A stretch of DNA of 64,000 nt, taken from Microvelia longipes (Eukaryota; Arthropoda; Insecta; Hemiptera; Veliidae). Position numbers and translations under genes: made by a program. A model generated the notes under the pieces. It was not told the origin of the DNA and did no database searches. It worked only from the letters and a program-made list of their open reading frames with translations. This document shows, in pieces, positions 23,921 through 35,800 of this stretch. Within the stretch, counting starts at the first letter, position 1. Each line of letters opens with the position of its first letter. The stretch is taken from NCBI GenBank assembly GCA_018340805.1, contig JACMZG010001914.1, positions 7,897,833-7,961,832 of the forward strand. Reading direction: 5' to 3'.

Positions 23921-24752
23921 ATAAACCAAGTAGGTAAACTCCTATACTGACACATGTAAAAAAGTTCAGACCTGCCCGATCAGCTGATAGCTGGCTCAAA
24001 AATAAAAAAATAGCTAAAATTAGAATGACTGCGCATGCGTCTTTTCGGATTTAGGTATTTTTATTTAATTTTATTGGCAACCCTGATAACATTAGGTGAG
24101 TTTTATATTTTATCGTGTTTTCGTTAATATACTTTAATATGTACGTGATAATTTAATGATTTTGTATTAAATTCTGTGAAATAATTGTTATAATCATTTA
24201 GTTAAAGAAAAAGAGATACTATAGTAAAGGTAAACCACATATTTTTATTAAGATTACGAAGAAAATGCAAACAACAGTGTATTGCCATAAATATAACTTA
24301 AAATTACGATTGGTTTTATTATATTCAAAAAAATTAGGTCAAATTTGTTAAATTACTAATAACAATTATTATTTGAAGGGGAAAAAACAAATATCATTTG
24401 CAAAAATGTACCAAGTTAAGTAGTGCACACAAAAAAAAATAAGTTTAATTAGCCGCTCATTTTAAGTAATTTAAACAAATCTAGTATTTAAAGATTTGGA
24501 CTTAAACCACTATTGGATGTGGCAAAATGTATTTCTTACATAAATTATTAACATTTTAAACTATACTGTTCTAATAAATGCAATAAAAACAAAAATTTTG
24601 AGTACCGTAAATTCTTTGTTTACATTTACAAGGGTAAAAAAATGGCCACGGCCATAGGAAAATTTGAGCCAACTCCCTGGTGGACAAAATGTGAACTACA
24701 TGCCAGGTCTGACAGAAATCGCGTTTGTTTCCCTACTTGGTTTATACATTTC
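23921..24752. mobile_element. ~830 bp TIR element, family E
   Basis: The left end AATATATAAACCAAGTAGGTAA, with GTTCAGACCTGCC and GCTGGCTCAAA further in, is mirrored at the right end (TTGAGCCAACTCCCTGG, GCCAGGTCTGAC, CCCTACTTGGTTTATACATT). The interior is AT-rich with no protein. Single copy in this window. Confidence 0.65.
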
Positions 24753-24754
24753 TT

Positions 24755-25850
24755 TAGCTCACACTCTATGTTCTGCAAAACATTTTACTTTCGTAGAGTA
24801 TAGAACTTTCATCTATGATGTCCAACATCCCTGAAGACGTTTCAGGGATGTTCTCATGTCGGATTTATCATCTACATTGCCGCGTTCTCCACCTAGCAGG
24901 TGGAATATCATTACAATTTATTGTAACCTACAAGAGTTTTTGTAAACAAAGTGTCAAAATATTATTAAAATCCAGTTTCATTCATATGAGTAATGCAATT
25001 ATTTCTAAAATACGAGAAGTAGTATTTATAAAGAAACGTTTTACAAACTCATTTTGAGGACTAGAAAGTTTGAGATAAAAACTAAGTTTTATATTAATAA
25101 AATGAACTTGTAACTCAGTTTACCTAGAGGTTCGGACCTGGGTAGAAATGTTACAAGTAATTGTAATAGACATGAAAATATCGTTTAATAAATAGAAAAA
25201 TGCTACAAATGTACAAGTGTATCCTTGGTAACACTTGTAAATATTGTCCTTACAAGTTGTTTTTTGCCATTTTTAATTCTACAAGACTTATACTTTTGTG
25301 AAACGGGCATCATCTATTTCTCAGACTTTATAAAACGTGTCTTAAGATAAATCTTAAGATAAAAATCTTGAGAGGATATAGCCTAGCCTGAAGATGACCC
25401 AAAGGGGTTAAAATATATAGCTTGCCTTCTAAATAATTGTAGAACTAAAGTCAACCGTGTTTAAATAATTTATAAAACGTCTTTTTTCCTCCAGTTCTCA
25501 ATACTGCGATAAGTTTAGAAACTCTACTTTACGTTTCATCTAGAAAATTATAAAAAACACGAATACTGGTAATAACTTCAGTGAGCGCCGTAGAATGCAA
25601 TACTAATACTGGTATCTAATGAATTGTAATGAATATCTCTAGTAACGTTTTCAATCCGAATAGGATAAAAGCTGTGTGAGTTGTTTGCTAAATACGATTT
25701 AATAAAAGAGGTGTAGAGTTTAAACGTTTCAAAATGGTTTTACGAGAGTTAGTGGTTTTTGCTTTGTATATGTAAATAAGAAGGAAGCCGCTGCAAAAAA
25801 AAACTTGTCTCAAAAAACAACTTCCTTATGATAACTCTTAATAATAGGAT
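24755..25850. other. intergenic, one short hairpin
   Basis: ACATCCCTGAA/TTCAGGGATGT hairpin at 24825-24851. No gene recognised. Confidence 0.4.
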
Positions 25851-25949
25851 CAAATGGAAAAAAATTTCCGCATAACGAGAGTCGGGCTCCGCTACTCCTG
25901 CAGATATGTGCCTAAATTCTTTTCAAAGGTCCCTGATACATACATACAC

Positions 25950-25955
25950 CACACA

Positions 25956-26028
<73 letters not shown>

Positions 26029-26190
26029 TTTTAAGTATTTTTCCAACGCGGTAACCCTTTTAAAAATAAGTATTATCTGAGCTAACTAGGACAAATAATG
26101 GTTTGGAGTGGCAATCTTGGAAGCATAATTTTGTATTAACAATTTGGTGAGTATGTGCAATATGCAGTTCCTTTGAAAAATACAGAAAAA
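25950..26190. repeat. (TA)n tract with dispersed repeat, copy 2
   Basis: (TA)n at about 25958-26027, then the ~160 bp segment also found at 22000-22150 (CAACGCGGTAACCC ... GTGCAATATGCAGTTCCTTT). Identity is very high. Confidence 0.8.
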
Positions 26191-26389
26191 AATAATTACG
26201 AGTAGTGCTTGATAGTTACTGCTCAAGTTATAATGCATAACCAACCGGATCCTGAAGCAAGAAATAAATCCAGTATTGCTCTATATCTTTCTTAACAATC
26301 GTAAAACCGGCATGGAAATTCGCCCGGCAAACGGACCACCCTCCCCACTTTAAGCAATAGTAAATTGTTTTTAAAGTTGTCGGCTGAGG

Positions 26390-26435
<46 letters not shown>

Positions 26436-26470
26436 TATAATATATATAAATATATATATATATATATAAC
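26390..26470. repeat. (TA)n microsatellite
   Basis: About 75 bp of alternating TA with two TTAA-type interruptions. The overlapping tyrosine/isoleucine open frames are artefacts. Confidence 0.95.
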
Positions 26471-27204
26471 ACAATTTAAGATCATTTATACCCAGTGACG
26501 ATTTTTTTCTACAGAAAATTCGCTTAAAGGTTTCCGGTCATATATAAATGTGTTTTTTAAAAGTTTTTACCCTTGCAAATGGTGGTAATTCTCGAATCAA
26601 ATAAATAAAACAAAACAAAATACCAAATGCCCATTGTGCCAAAAACAACTCTACTGCGGCTGCTGGCTGAGGGCCCATATTTCTTTTATACTTGTGAATA
26701 ACGTGCTTCATTTTATTCTTATCTTGTTTGTTAGTTTTAAGCAATAAATTCTAAAAACATATAGGAATATGATTTTATGTCGGCAGCATTATCATGTTAA
26801 ACATTAAAAGTGAGACAAAAAAAACTTTATAGGGTTCTCTATTTTTCTTCAAAAAGGCGTTGACTGGATTTGCCGATATATCCAGTCGGTAATAAACGAT
26901 CTTTAGGTTTAGTTGTGCTATCCGGAAAATAATTAGCTAAAATTTCGAAAATTTATGAAACGCGGAAATATTTGAATTTCGGTTTAAAATTTTGCACGCA
27001 TGTAGTCATGTTTAAGACCAACTTATGTGCTAAGTTTTATCTCATTATCAATTATCAGCATCCCTTTAATTTTATCGTATGAATTGTATACGGTTTTTAT
27101 TTTTTTTTTTAAATCGGAAAATAACTAAATTCAGTTGAAATTCGGTACAAGTATTAGGTCTATAATTTTTTTTTTTTTTTTTTTTGATTATTAGGTCTAT
27201 TTGA

Positions 27205-27435
27205 AGGAGGCAATCATTTCCTAAAGGTTTGTGTTAAAGATACAATTCTTTCCTAAAGGTTTGTGCTAAAGAGACAATTCTTTCCTAAAGGTTCGTGGTA
27301 AAGAGACAATCCTTTCCTAAAGGTTTATGTTAAAGAGGCAATCCTTTCCTAAAGGATTGTGTTAAAGTGACAATCCTTTCCTAAAGGTTTGAGTTAAAAT
27401 GACAATCCTTTCCTAAAGGTTTGTGTTAAACAGGT
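27205..27435. repeat. 32 bp minisatellite, about seven units
   Basis: Unit CAATCCTTTCCTAAAGGTTT plus GTGTTAAAGAGA, with point differences. CCTTTCCTAAAGG contains a small palindrome. Confidence 0.85.
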
Positions 27436-27487
27436 TTCAGAGACACCCCATTTCAGATTTATTTACCATTATTTTCTATTATTATTT

Positions 27488-27958
27488 TAAAAGTAGCCAC
27501 ATATGTGGGTATAAGTGGAGGAAAGATATGTGGGTATAATTGGAGGAAAGATATGTGGGTATAAGTGAGAAAGATAGTGGGTATAGAGTAGAGGAAAGAT
27601 ATGTGGGTATAAGTGACGGAAAGATAGATATGTGGGTATAAGTAGAGGAAAGATATGTGGGTATAATTGGAGGAAAGATATGTGGAAGCGGAGAAAAGAT
27701 ATGCAAGTATAAGTGGAGAAAAGATATGCAAGTATAAGTGGAGGAAAGATATGTGGGTATAAGTGGAAGAATGATACGTGGGTATTAGTAGAGGAAAGAT
27801 AAGTGGGCATAAGTGGAGGAAAGATATGTAAGTGAGAAAAGATAAAGAGTGAGAAAGATAGCAAGTATAATAAGTGGAGAAAAGATACGCAAGTATAAGT
27901 GGAGAAAAGATATGAAAGTATAAGTGGAGAAAAGATACGCAGTATAAGTGGAGAAAAA
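27488..27958. repeat. 25 bp minisatellite, about 18 units
   Basis: Unit GAGGAAAGATATGTGGGTAT AAGTG. Toward the right it becomes GAGAAAAGATATGCAAGTAT AAGTG. The three overlapping minus-strand open frames only translate this repeat. Confidence 0.9.
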
Positions 27959-28647
27959 CTGTTAGTCCCAAATCAAAGAAGAACTGATGGTTAAAGTAAT
28001 TCTTTCAAATCATTAAAAATATCGCTTCCTTACTCATAAAATCAGTATATCTTAATTATACCAAACAAATCATAGCCTCTCTACAATAAACACGGCAGTC
28101 CTTATAATTTGTCGTTTGCATTGGTCATGCTTAATATTTTAACACGAATTAATGTTGTATGTATTTGATGTGAAAATTAAAAATGAATGTTATAATGTGA
28201 TTAAAAAAATAATTTTTATACAAATTGTACTAATTATCCATAATTAGAGAGAAAAGTAGATGCTATAGTTGCATACTCCAAGGCAGCTTTTTTTTATCTT
28301 ATTCCTTGGGATGGATATAATATATAATAATGTATGAGATGATTTGCTTAGCCAAAAATCATGAAAAAAGTTTGATTAAGAACTTTTTTGAAACTTGAAG
28401 GAATGATTCCCAAGGAAACTTTTTTAATGATTCCCATCTGGTGGTTCGCAGACCACTGATGATTCTTGAGGGGGAGGGGGACTTTCTTTATGTTTCACTC
28501 ATAGGTAAATTTTGGTTAGGAGGCTTCAACAAGCCTATTATTTTAAACTCATATTAGAATTAAAATATAATGATCTCTGAGGTGTAGGTTGTCTCCGACA
28601 TTTTATGGTCAATTCAAGATCGACCAAATGTTTAAATGATTTTATAC

Positions 28648-28858
28648 CGGGTTGAACATTTCAAATGCACTATAGTGTAGCACACAGTTATAATCAGTTG
28701 ACAGCGTGGGAAAACAGTGTTAAGAAACTAATGAGGTTGGCTTGATATGAAATTGTGAGTATGGTTTAACATCCAGGACTCATCTCATGGGCATTATTTT
28801 CTCATGCTGTCAACTGATTATAACCTTGGGTTATACTTTAACATTCAACCCTTAAAAA
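28648..28858. mobile_element. ~210 bp TIR element, family H
   Basis: The inverted pair GTTATAATCAGTTGACAGC (28687) and GCTGTCAACTGATTATAAC (28806) lies inside outer arms GGGTTGAACATTTCAAATGC / ATACTTTAACATTCAACCC. No coding capacity. Confidence 0.65.
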
Positions 28859-29209
28859 TAAGGGAAAAACAAGGTCTTAAACTATCAAAATTGGTCTCTA
28901 GCCACCCAGCAAGTTCAAATTTACCGTATCTTAGAAGAGTTAAATTAGTTCATACCGTATTACTGTCAGTTTGAAAACTGCATTAAATTCTAAGAAGCGA
29001 TCACCATATTCTGGTAATGTTTAATGAAACTAATGTTTGACATTTATCACAAATTTTTGTTCAAAACCACAAGAAAGAAAATTTTTGAGCATAATTCTAT
29101 AATAAATGTCAAATAATACCAGAATTTAGTGATATTAGTACCAGATATCTTAAAATTCAATGTAGGTTTTAAATTGAGACAATCTTACTTTTTTGTCCTA
29201 ATTTAACTT

Positions 29210-29512
29210 TTTATTGGTAAATACCAAAACTGGAAACAAAATTACCACATTTAGGTAATATTTACCATAAACTGGTAAATAAATTACCATATTTAGGTAA
29301 TAGTTATCAAAAACTGGTAACAAATTACAATATTTAGTAATATTATCAAACTGGTAACAATATTAAATATTTCAAAATTAATTTTAGGTAATATTATCAA
29401 ATACCATATTTAGTAATATTTATCAAAATTACCATATTTAGGTAAAAGTTATCAAAAACTGGTAACAAAATTACCATATTTAGGTAATAATTATCTAAAG
29501 TAAAAATGGTAA
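29210..29512. repeat. ~36 bp AT-rich tandem repeat
   Basis: Eight or more irregular units of ATTACCATATTTAGGTAATA plus TTTATCAAAAACTGGTAAC. Many units have deletions. Confidence 0.75.
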
Positions 29513-29949
29513 CTTCAAACTCCCAAAAATCAATCTGCTGGATGGCATTGGAAACCAATGCTGGAACTCTAGGACCATATCATCTCTTCCACCTGTAAAC
29601 TGAAGCACTCCCTCCCCCAAAAAAACAGAATTATTTATTCCGTCTTCTTAAAATAGTTCCCCACTCTAGAATAAATGAAGGCCTGATTAGTAGCAAAATA
29701 TAGAAAGCTCTCTCTGCCATCTTAGAATTAGGGATAAAAAGTAAGGAAACAGTTTTGTAAAGTAAATAAGATGTCAATTTTTGTAATGTATAGAACTGTA
29801 AAATTTGCTGTAATAAAATATATAATAAACTTAATTTTAATTATTTAGTTATGGTGATCTCAGTTTATACCAAATTATCTTATACTTAAGCCTACACAGT
29901 TTATTATCCTAACTCTATTCCTAGATATATCACCTCCATACTATAAGTG

Positions 29950-30634
29950 CAAGAGCCAGGCCTAAAAAATGTGACTCATTTTGTACTACTTCAAACCATA
30001 TTTTTTTTTTAAATACACCTTAAATTTTGAAAGAAAAAGCTTAGTCTGCCTATCCAGAGTGGGGCCATTCATATGAATGCGCTCGCTCAAAATATTAGAA
30101 AATGGCACAAACTTCCTTTTATTTGTAATAAGTGGTTCCCTGTAGGTCGTGTGCAAAACATGAAGAGAACATTTTTTAAAGCTGATAAAATGAGTGTTTT
30201 TTGTAAAAATCCTATAACCACAACTAAAGTTATGACATTTGTTAAATAGCCAAAAAAATCCACAAAAAGTCGATATTTTTTTCTAAAATTCGCTGACTTT
30301 GCATAAATTAACAATTTTTGTTGTTTTTGAAAGAGCCATAACTTTGGTTGTATTTATTTTATTTTGATGATTAAACACTCGCTTTATTTAACATTTTATC
30401 ATCTTCAAAAAATGTTCTATTCATGTCTTGCACATGACCGACAGGGAAACACTTATTTTAAGAAACCTGAAATTTGAGCGATTATATAAAATTTTAAGGA
30501 GGCGCAATCATGAAGGGCTCCACTCTGGATAGGCAGATTGTGTTTTTTCCTAATAATTTAAGGAACATTTTCAGAAAATTTTGGTTTAAAGTAGTAAAAA
30601 ATGAGTCACATTTTTTCAGGACCGGCTCTTGGAC
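29950..30634. mobile_element. ~680 bp TIR element, family D, full copy
   Basis: The left end AAGAGCCAGGCCTAAAAAAT plus GTGACTCATTTTGTAC is mirrored by the right end ATGAGTCACATTTTTTCAGG ACCGGCTCTT. A second inverted block (CTGCCTATCCAGAGTGGGGC / CCACTCTGGATAGGCAG) lies inside. Related copies are at 35562-36232 (degenerate) and 53003-53170 (left half). Minus-strand ORF 30087-30314 is internal and unrecognised. Confidence 0.75.
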
Positions 30635-30654
30635 TATATTATCAAGAAGAGAAG

Positions 30655-30765
30655 TCTCTCACAAAACATAACTTTATTGGCAATGCGCTTTTCACTTAAC
30701 TAGAGTCCATCATTAGTACAAAACTTGAGAAACAAGCAAACTAAATAGGTAAACCATAGTGTATG
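30655..30765. mobile_element. MITE family B, left-end fragment
   Basis: GAGAAGTCTCTCACAAAACA, TAACTTTATTGGCAATGCGC and TAGAGTCCATCATTAGTAC match the left half of family B. Confidence 0.65.
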
Positions 30766-30769
30766 GTTA

Positions 30770-31290
30770 ACGCCTGGGTTACTCCTACAATATAACACAT
30801 CCTCTAGTTCTCAAGGCTCTTTTCTCCACTCAAAGGGCAGTTTTTATTTCATTTTTTTTTGCTGTATCATTTAAAGTATGATTTATTTTGTATAATATTT
30901 AATGTGACTAACATTATTTAGTCTACTTTAAGATAAAGCATTAAAATAATAGTGGAAAAAACTCTAAAGCTGAAACAATTATGGTAGTTACATATTTTAG
31001 AGGTAACAAAGATTTGTACACTTGATAAGAGTTGAAGAAGATAATATGACAATAAGTAGGACTTCTACTTTAACATAACATGACAATGAGTAGGACATCT
31101 ACTTTAACATATTATATTTATCCTCTCGAGCTTAAAAAAAATAGAATTTTTACAAAAATATCTGTTATGTACAAGTCTGAAATGTATCACTATTAATACT
31201 GTCATTTATATTTGACGGTATTAATATACAAATTATAATTTGTATATTTATAATTCATTATTGTAAATAAAATTAAATCTAAATAAGTTA
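30770..31290. other. intergenic, nothing recognised
   Basis: AT-rich. ATATGACAATAAGTAGGACT / CATGACAATGAGTAGGACAT is a two-fold local repeat at about 31045-31108. No gene recognised. Confidence 0.35.
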
Positions 31291-31296
31291 AAGTAA

Positions 31297-31808
31297 GTGA
31301 TAAGGCGAAGAAGTAAAGACTTAATTTCTAATATAAATTTTAAAAAACACAATATATTCGGGAGTTACCCATCTTCAGCAAGATAAACAAAACTACATAA
31401 CCAATGAAAACTAATATCTCATTAAAAACAACAAGATAAAAGTTTAAAAAACACAAAAAGAAAAATTGTACAAGTTTATAAAGTAAAGCACAAAAAACAT
31501 CATCGATGAATAATATGTAACCTGAAGAAATGAATTTAACCTACCCAAGCCAAGTTGGGTAGTCCTTACCTCAATCAACTTGGGCTGTTTATGTTTTTTA
31601 TGCTTTACTTTAGAAACTTGTGCAAGTTTTCTTTTTGTTTTTTTTTAAACTTTGATCTTGTTGTTTTTAACGAGATATTAGTTTTCATTGGTTATCTAGT
31701 TTTAAGTTAGTTTTAGTTAATCTTGCCTGAAGATGGGTTAACTCCCGAAATATAGTGCGTTTTTTAAAAATTATAGTAGAACTAAACTCTTTATTTCTTC
31801 ACCTTATC
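31297..31808. repeat. large fold-back element, ~220 bp imperfect arms
   Basis: The left arm (31297-31530: AAGGCGAAGAAGTAAAGACT, ATATTCGGGAGTTACCCATC, CCAATGAAAACTAATATCTC) is mirrored in the right arm (31575-31808: GAGATATTAGTTTTCATTGG, CTGAAGATGGGTTAACTCCC, TTTATTTCTTCACCTTATC). A MITE or fold-back transposon; non-coding. Confidence 0.75.
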
Positions 31809-31839
31809 ATTATGGAATTCTACACTAAGAGTATTGGAA

Positions 31840-32292
31840 CCTTAGAATAATACTATATATAGAAGGAGCACTACTGTACACGAAAGCGGTCACGGGCAAA
31901 CTAAGTAATTCGCCCCTAACATTATACAATTTCAAAAAATTGGCAATACTTCCGTTGCTGAATTTATTAATAAATGATTGATTATTAATAAAATACTAAT
32001 ATAATATCGGCATTAACAACATTTAAAGCAATTTAATGGTAGTTTAACGTATTTATTAAAATTATATATAATAAGTAGTCCTCATCAACTAAATGTAGAT
32101 TCTTGTATTCGCTACCATTTGCATCTAAACCAGTTTTATTAAATATCAGCACGTTTTTAAGTTATTATTATTTGTTCTTACGATCTTTCTTCATTAATAT
32201 TTTTATGACAAATAGCTTTCGTGTTATCAGTGGAATTACATTGTGTTTACGGCCCTGTGCTCCTTCTATATATAGTATTATTCTAAGATTGG
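31840..32292. mobile_element. ~450 bp TIR element, family G
   Basis: AGAATAATACTATATATAGA AGGAGCAC at the left and GTGCTCCTTCTATATATAGT ATTATTCT at the right are perfect inverted copies. The internal open frame (32103-32363) shows no known protein. Confidence 0.75.
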
Positions 32293-32779
32293 AACTTTAC
32301 GAAAAGTATTTTAAAGTATGTGCTGACAACCACTCTAATGATAGCAAGTACAGGGACTGTTAGAAACCTCAACACAGGCAACAAAGTCAGTAGTTGGCCA
32401 GAGTGTGTTGAGAGTTAAAATCTTTAACCTATTATCAGACAATATAAAAGTCTTGGATTATTTTATTTTAAAAAACATAATCAAAGATTTGCTTATCAAC
32501 AATCCGTGTTATAATTTTGTAGATTATTTTTCTTTTATGAAAACTGCTTGATCTGTAAACCTGTATGATCTTTTCCTACTGCTATATTATGCTCTTAATA
32601 GAAACAATAAAGTTTGACGATTAATTTATTAAGAACTTCGAGGTAATACAAATAACAAACAAAAACAATCTAAGTTTTGCCAACAAAAATTCTATTTTTA
32701 ATTGACAAAATAGTTTTATATTGTAAAAAACAATAAAAATAAAATTAGTTTATGGGTTTTAAAAAGACCATTAGGGGGT
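32293..32779. other. intergenic to RpL7 3' UTR
   Basis: Downstream of the RpL7 stop on the minus strand. AT-rich with several AATAAA-like words in minus orientation (for example around 32622-32630) that could end the RpL7 mRNA. No other gene seen. Confidence 0.4.
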
Positions 32780-32890
32780 TTAAACCATCTTCCTGAGGAG
32801 GTTGTTTATCTTGTCTTCCCTGAGACCGAAGTCACCTCCGTCTACGTAGTGGTTGGTCTTCTTTCTCCATCCTCCAGTGGGTGTGTTAAG
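32780..32890 (-). CDS. RpL7: RpL7 exon 7 (C-terminus)
   Basis: After acceptor TTTGTTTGCAG the frame reads [20 protein letters not shown] and [16 protein letters not shown] then TAA. This is the conserved C-terminal signature of L7, intact, phase 0 start. Confidence 0.93.
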   Translation of the reverse strand, partial: LNTPTGGWRKKTNHYVDGGDFGLREDKINNLLRKMV

Positions 32891-35800
32891 CTGCAAACAA
32901 AATTAAACACCATAAAGGCTTCATCAAAATAGTGAGTGCAAGTTTTAATATATAATAACAATTCCCAAAATAAAGTAGGTTTAAATGTTTCTGCTTAATC
33001 TCAAAATTTTCAAGAGAATTTTCAAAAGGTTTAAGAACTACGGTTCTATTTGAATCAAATTCTTTCTCGTACTTTTATTTTACCTGTGTCATAACAAGGA
33101 GTGACCAGAAAGCATTCTAGTCAAGTACATCCATGTCATGAAGTCAATTTATGACAAATGGAAGGTCATAACAGTATTAACAACTAAATACGACCATGGA
33201 ATTGTCAAAACCCCATATAGAAAACACTGCAGTATTATCAAAATTTCATTCAGAAAAGCAAGGAACTTTTCTTAAAATAAATAAACCATCAATAGCACAG
33301 CTGGCCATACATTTAAATAAATTATATTTAAAATTAGTTTAAATAATAATAATGAATATAAGTAATTATATTTTTTGCTTATAAATTAAATTTATTTCTA
33401 TTATTATTTGTTCAAATAATTAAATTCATCGTTTGTTCTGAATAAAATAATTATTTAATGTCAGTCTTCTAAAAAACAAGAAGAAGCCTTCGGACCTCTT
33501 TGCCACTCTTATGCCTGACAAAATGGCTGTTGCTGATTTTTTTCTTAAATAATACAAAATAAGCGAATTGTTCTTTTCTTAAACACAGATATTACATGCT
33601 GCAATGCAAGTAAATGGCATGGATCTTAAACATTTTAGAAATGAAGTCTTAATCAATAAAGTATTGGTTATGAAACAAGAAGACAGCAATCCAAAATAGT
33701 TGAGCTTCAACTAGCGAGCTTTCAACCAGGCATCCTTTTCATAAACCTTTTTTTATCATATTATTTACATTCCATTAAATTTCTCTAGTTTAAAATATTT
33801 ATTAATTTGATGGAATACACAGGGTGGAGGGAAATGTGTTAAAAAAGGCGTTTGAAAAATTTGGTATAATAGTAAAACTTTCAGTGAAGAACCATCTTTC
33901 AATATTGCCATTACAGTCTATTGTTTAGTTTAAAAATCTTGACATGTCAGTTTAGACACCAGTGATTCTTAAGAAAAAAATCCCTGCAATGAGGAGTGGA
34001 AAAACTATGTAAACAAATAAGGTATTTTACACCATAATTTTCCTTGGAGTTGTTTTTTTTTTTAATTTCTTTTGTGTAGTTTATTTTAAATATCATTTTT
34101 AAGATTAATTAAAAAGTAGTTTCAAACGATGTACAAAAAGAACCACAAACAAGTGAACGATTGCCGGAAGACGGTTTTTCCCTACATCGGTATTTGTGAG
34201 GATTTTTTTTATCTTTTTAGTGAGAGTGTTGTCAGCAGCTCCTCTTTGATTGGTCAAGTCCCCAAAATACTTATGACCTTGGGATATTTTGTATAACTAA
34301 GCGATAGACCTGAATACACTATAAAAAGAGAGAATGCTATGTTAACAATATTAGGAAGAAAATTAAGAATTTAATTAAGCATTAAAAAAATACCTATGCT
34401 ACTTTAAAAAAACCTGCATGTAAATATTAATTGTAACCCCAGCCTGGATTAAATGTTAGTTTCACAAGCTGATTCCGTAAAGTAATAAAGTCAAAGTACC
34501 TTTGAAGGCCAGAGATTTGTGAAGTTTGGCGTATTAATAAGTTGTGGATCCACAGAGAAAATTCATGAATTAAATGCTTCCAATACGAATGATATTACTT
34601 TACCTGTATAATTCAAAACAAACATTCAATTCAAAAACACACGATTATCAAATATCCAAGAAAAAAATACTCTAAGTTCATCATAGAATACAGGAACCAA
34701 ATTGAGCTGTGTAGTACTGCTCTGATAAATAACTGGTAATTTTTAAATTAACAGAACTAGACATAACAAAAAGCCCATATAATTGGTAGAATCTGGTTGA
34801 TTACAACACAACTATAAAACAAGTATCAATTCAATGTCACTAAATTATGTTGTTAGGCAAACGGTTTTAAACTGAAACAAAATCGTACTTCTAATATTTG
34901 TCAGAAAGGTGGTCTTATTATTTCTCCTATAATTGATTCAACTAATTAAAACATAAGCATAATTTCACAGTCATTTCATACAATATTTAGTAATAGAAAT
35001 AGGTCAACTATATATCTTAATAGACACCAACTTAAAAACCAAGAAAAACCAATCTCATCTTATGACACCTGTAGAGTTCTTCGAAACATTGCGGCTATAT
35101 CTAAATAGCAATCACAGGTTAAATCAGAGACAGGTGGAGATGTTATGGAAACAATGAGGTGATCCGATAAGAAATTGTTGGGTGGTTTCCTCAGGATCAA
35201 CCTAATGGTTCTTCTACATAAATTTTTTCCCCACCCTTTTAACTGAATTATAACTGTGATTACCCTAAGTGCTAACATTGTAGGCGCCAACTTAACAAAC
35301 ATAAAGAATTACATTCGTTAGGATATAGCTATTACAAACATATACAATCTTAAACAATCATTCTAAGAAATTCTATATAACTAAGGCAAAAAGGTTTGTT
35401 GCTAAATATAATTCAACGACTAGAGGCAATTGGTCACCAACCAGTGTCTCTATTATCATCTTCTTACCAAAGGATCACAACTTTAGATCCTCTAGACATT
35501 ATCAATATTCTAAATTCTCTTTATCTACAGATCACATGTAATTTCTATATGAATATTTAATAGTCCAGAACCAGATCTGAAAAATGGGTTAATTTTTGTT
35601 ACAACTTCAAACTCAAATTGAATGAAAATATACTTAATCTATGAAGAAAAAACGGAGACTGCCTATCCAAGGAGCCCTTTCACCATGATACACAGCTCAA
35701 TAATTTAAATAATTTCCAATTTCCTGAATTATATGCTGGTTCCTTGGGTCGTGGTAAGCAAAATCATGAAAGAATTTTTAATAAAGCTAAGATAAAAACA

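Noticed and set aside
27459..27971. 125-170 codon minus-strand frames rich in FLHLYPHI-type repeats
   Set aside because: Pure translation of the 25 bp minisatellite in three frames.
35060..35302. 80-codon minus-strand frame starting MFVKL in RpL7 intron 5 as an RpL7 exon
   Set aside because: The first residues resemble the VFVKL of exon 4 by chance; the rest does not match L7, and the true exon 5 and 6 homologies lie at 36311-36454 and 34500-34603.
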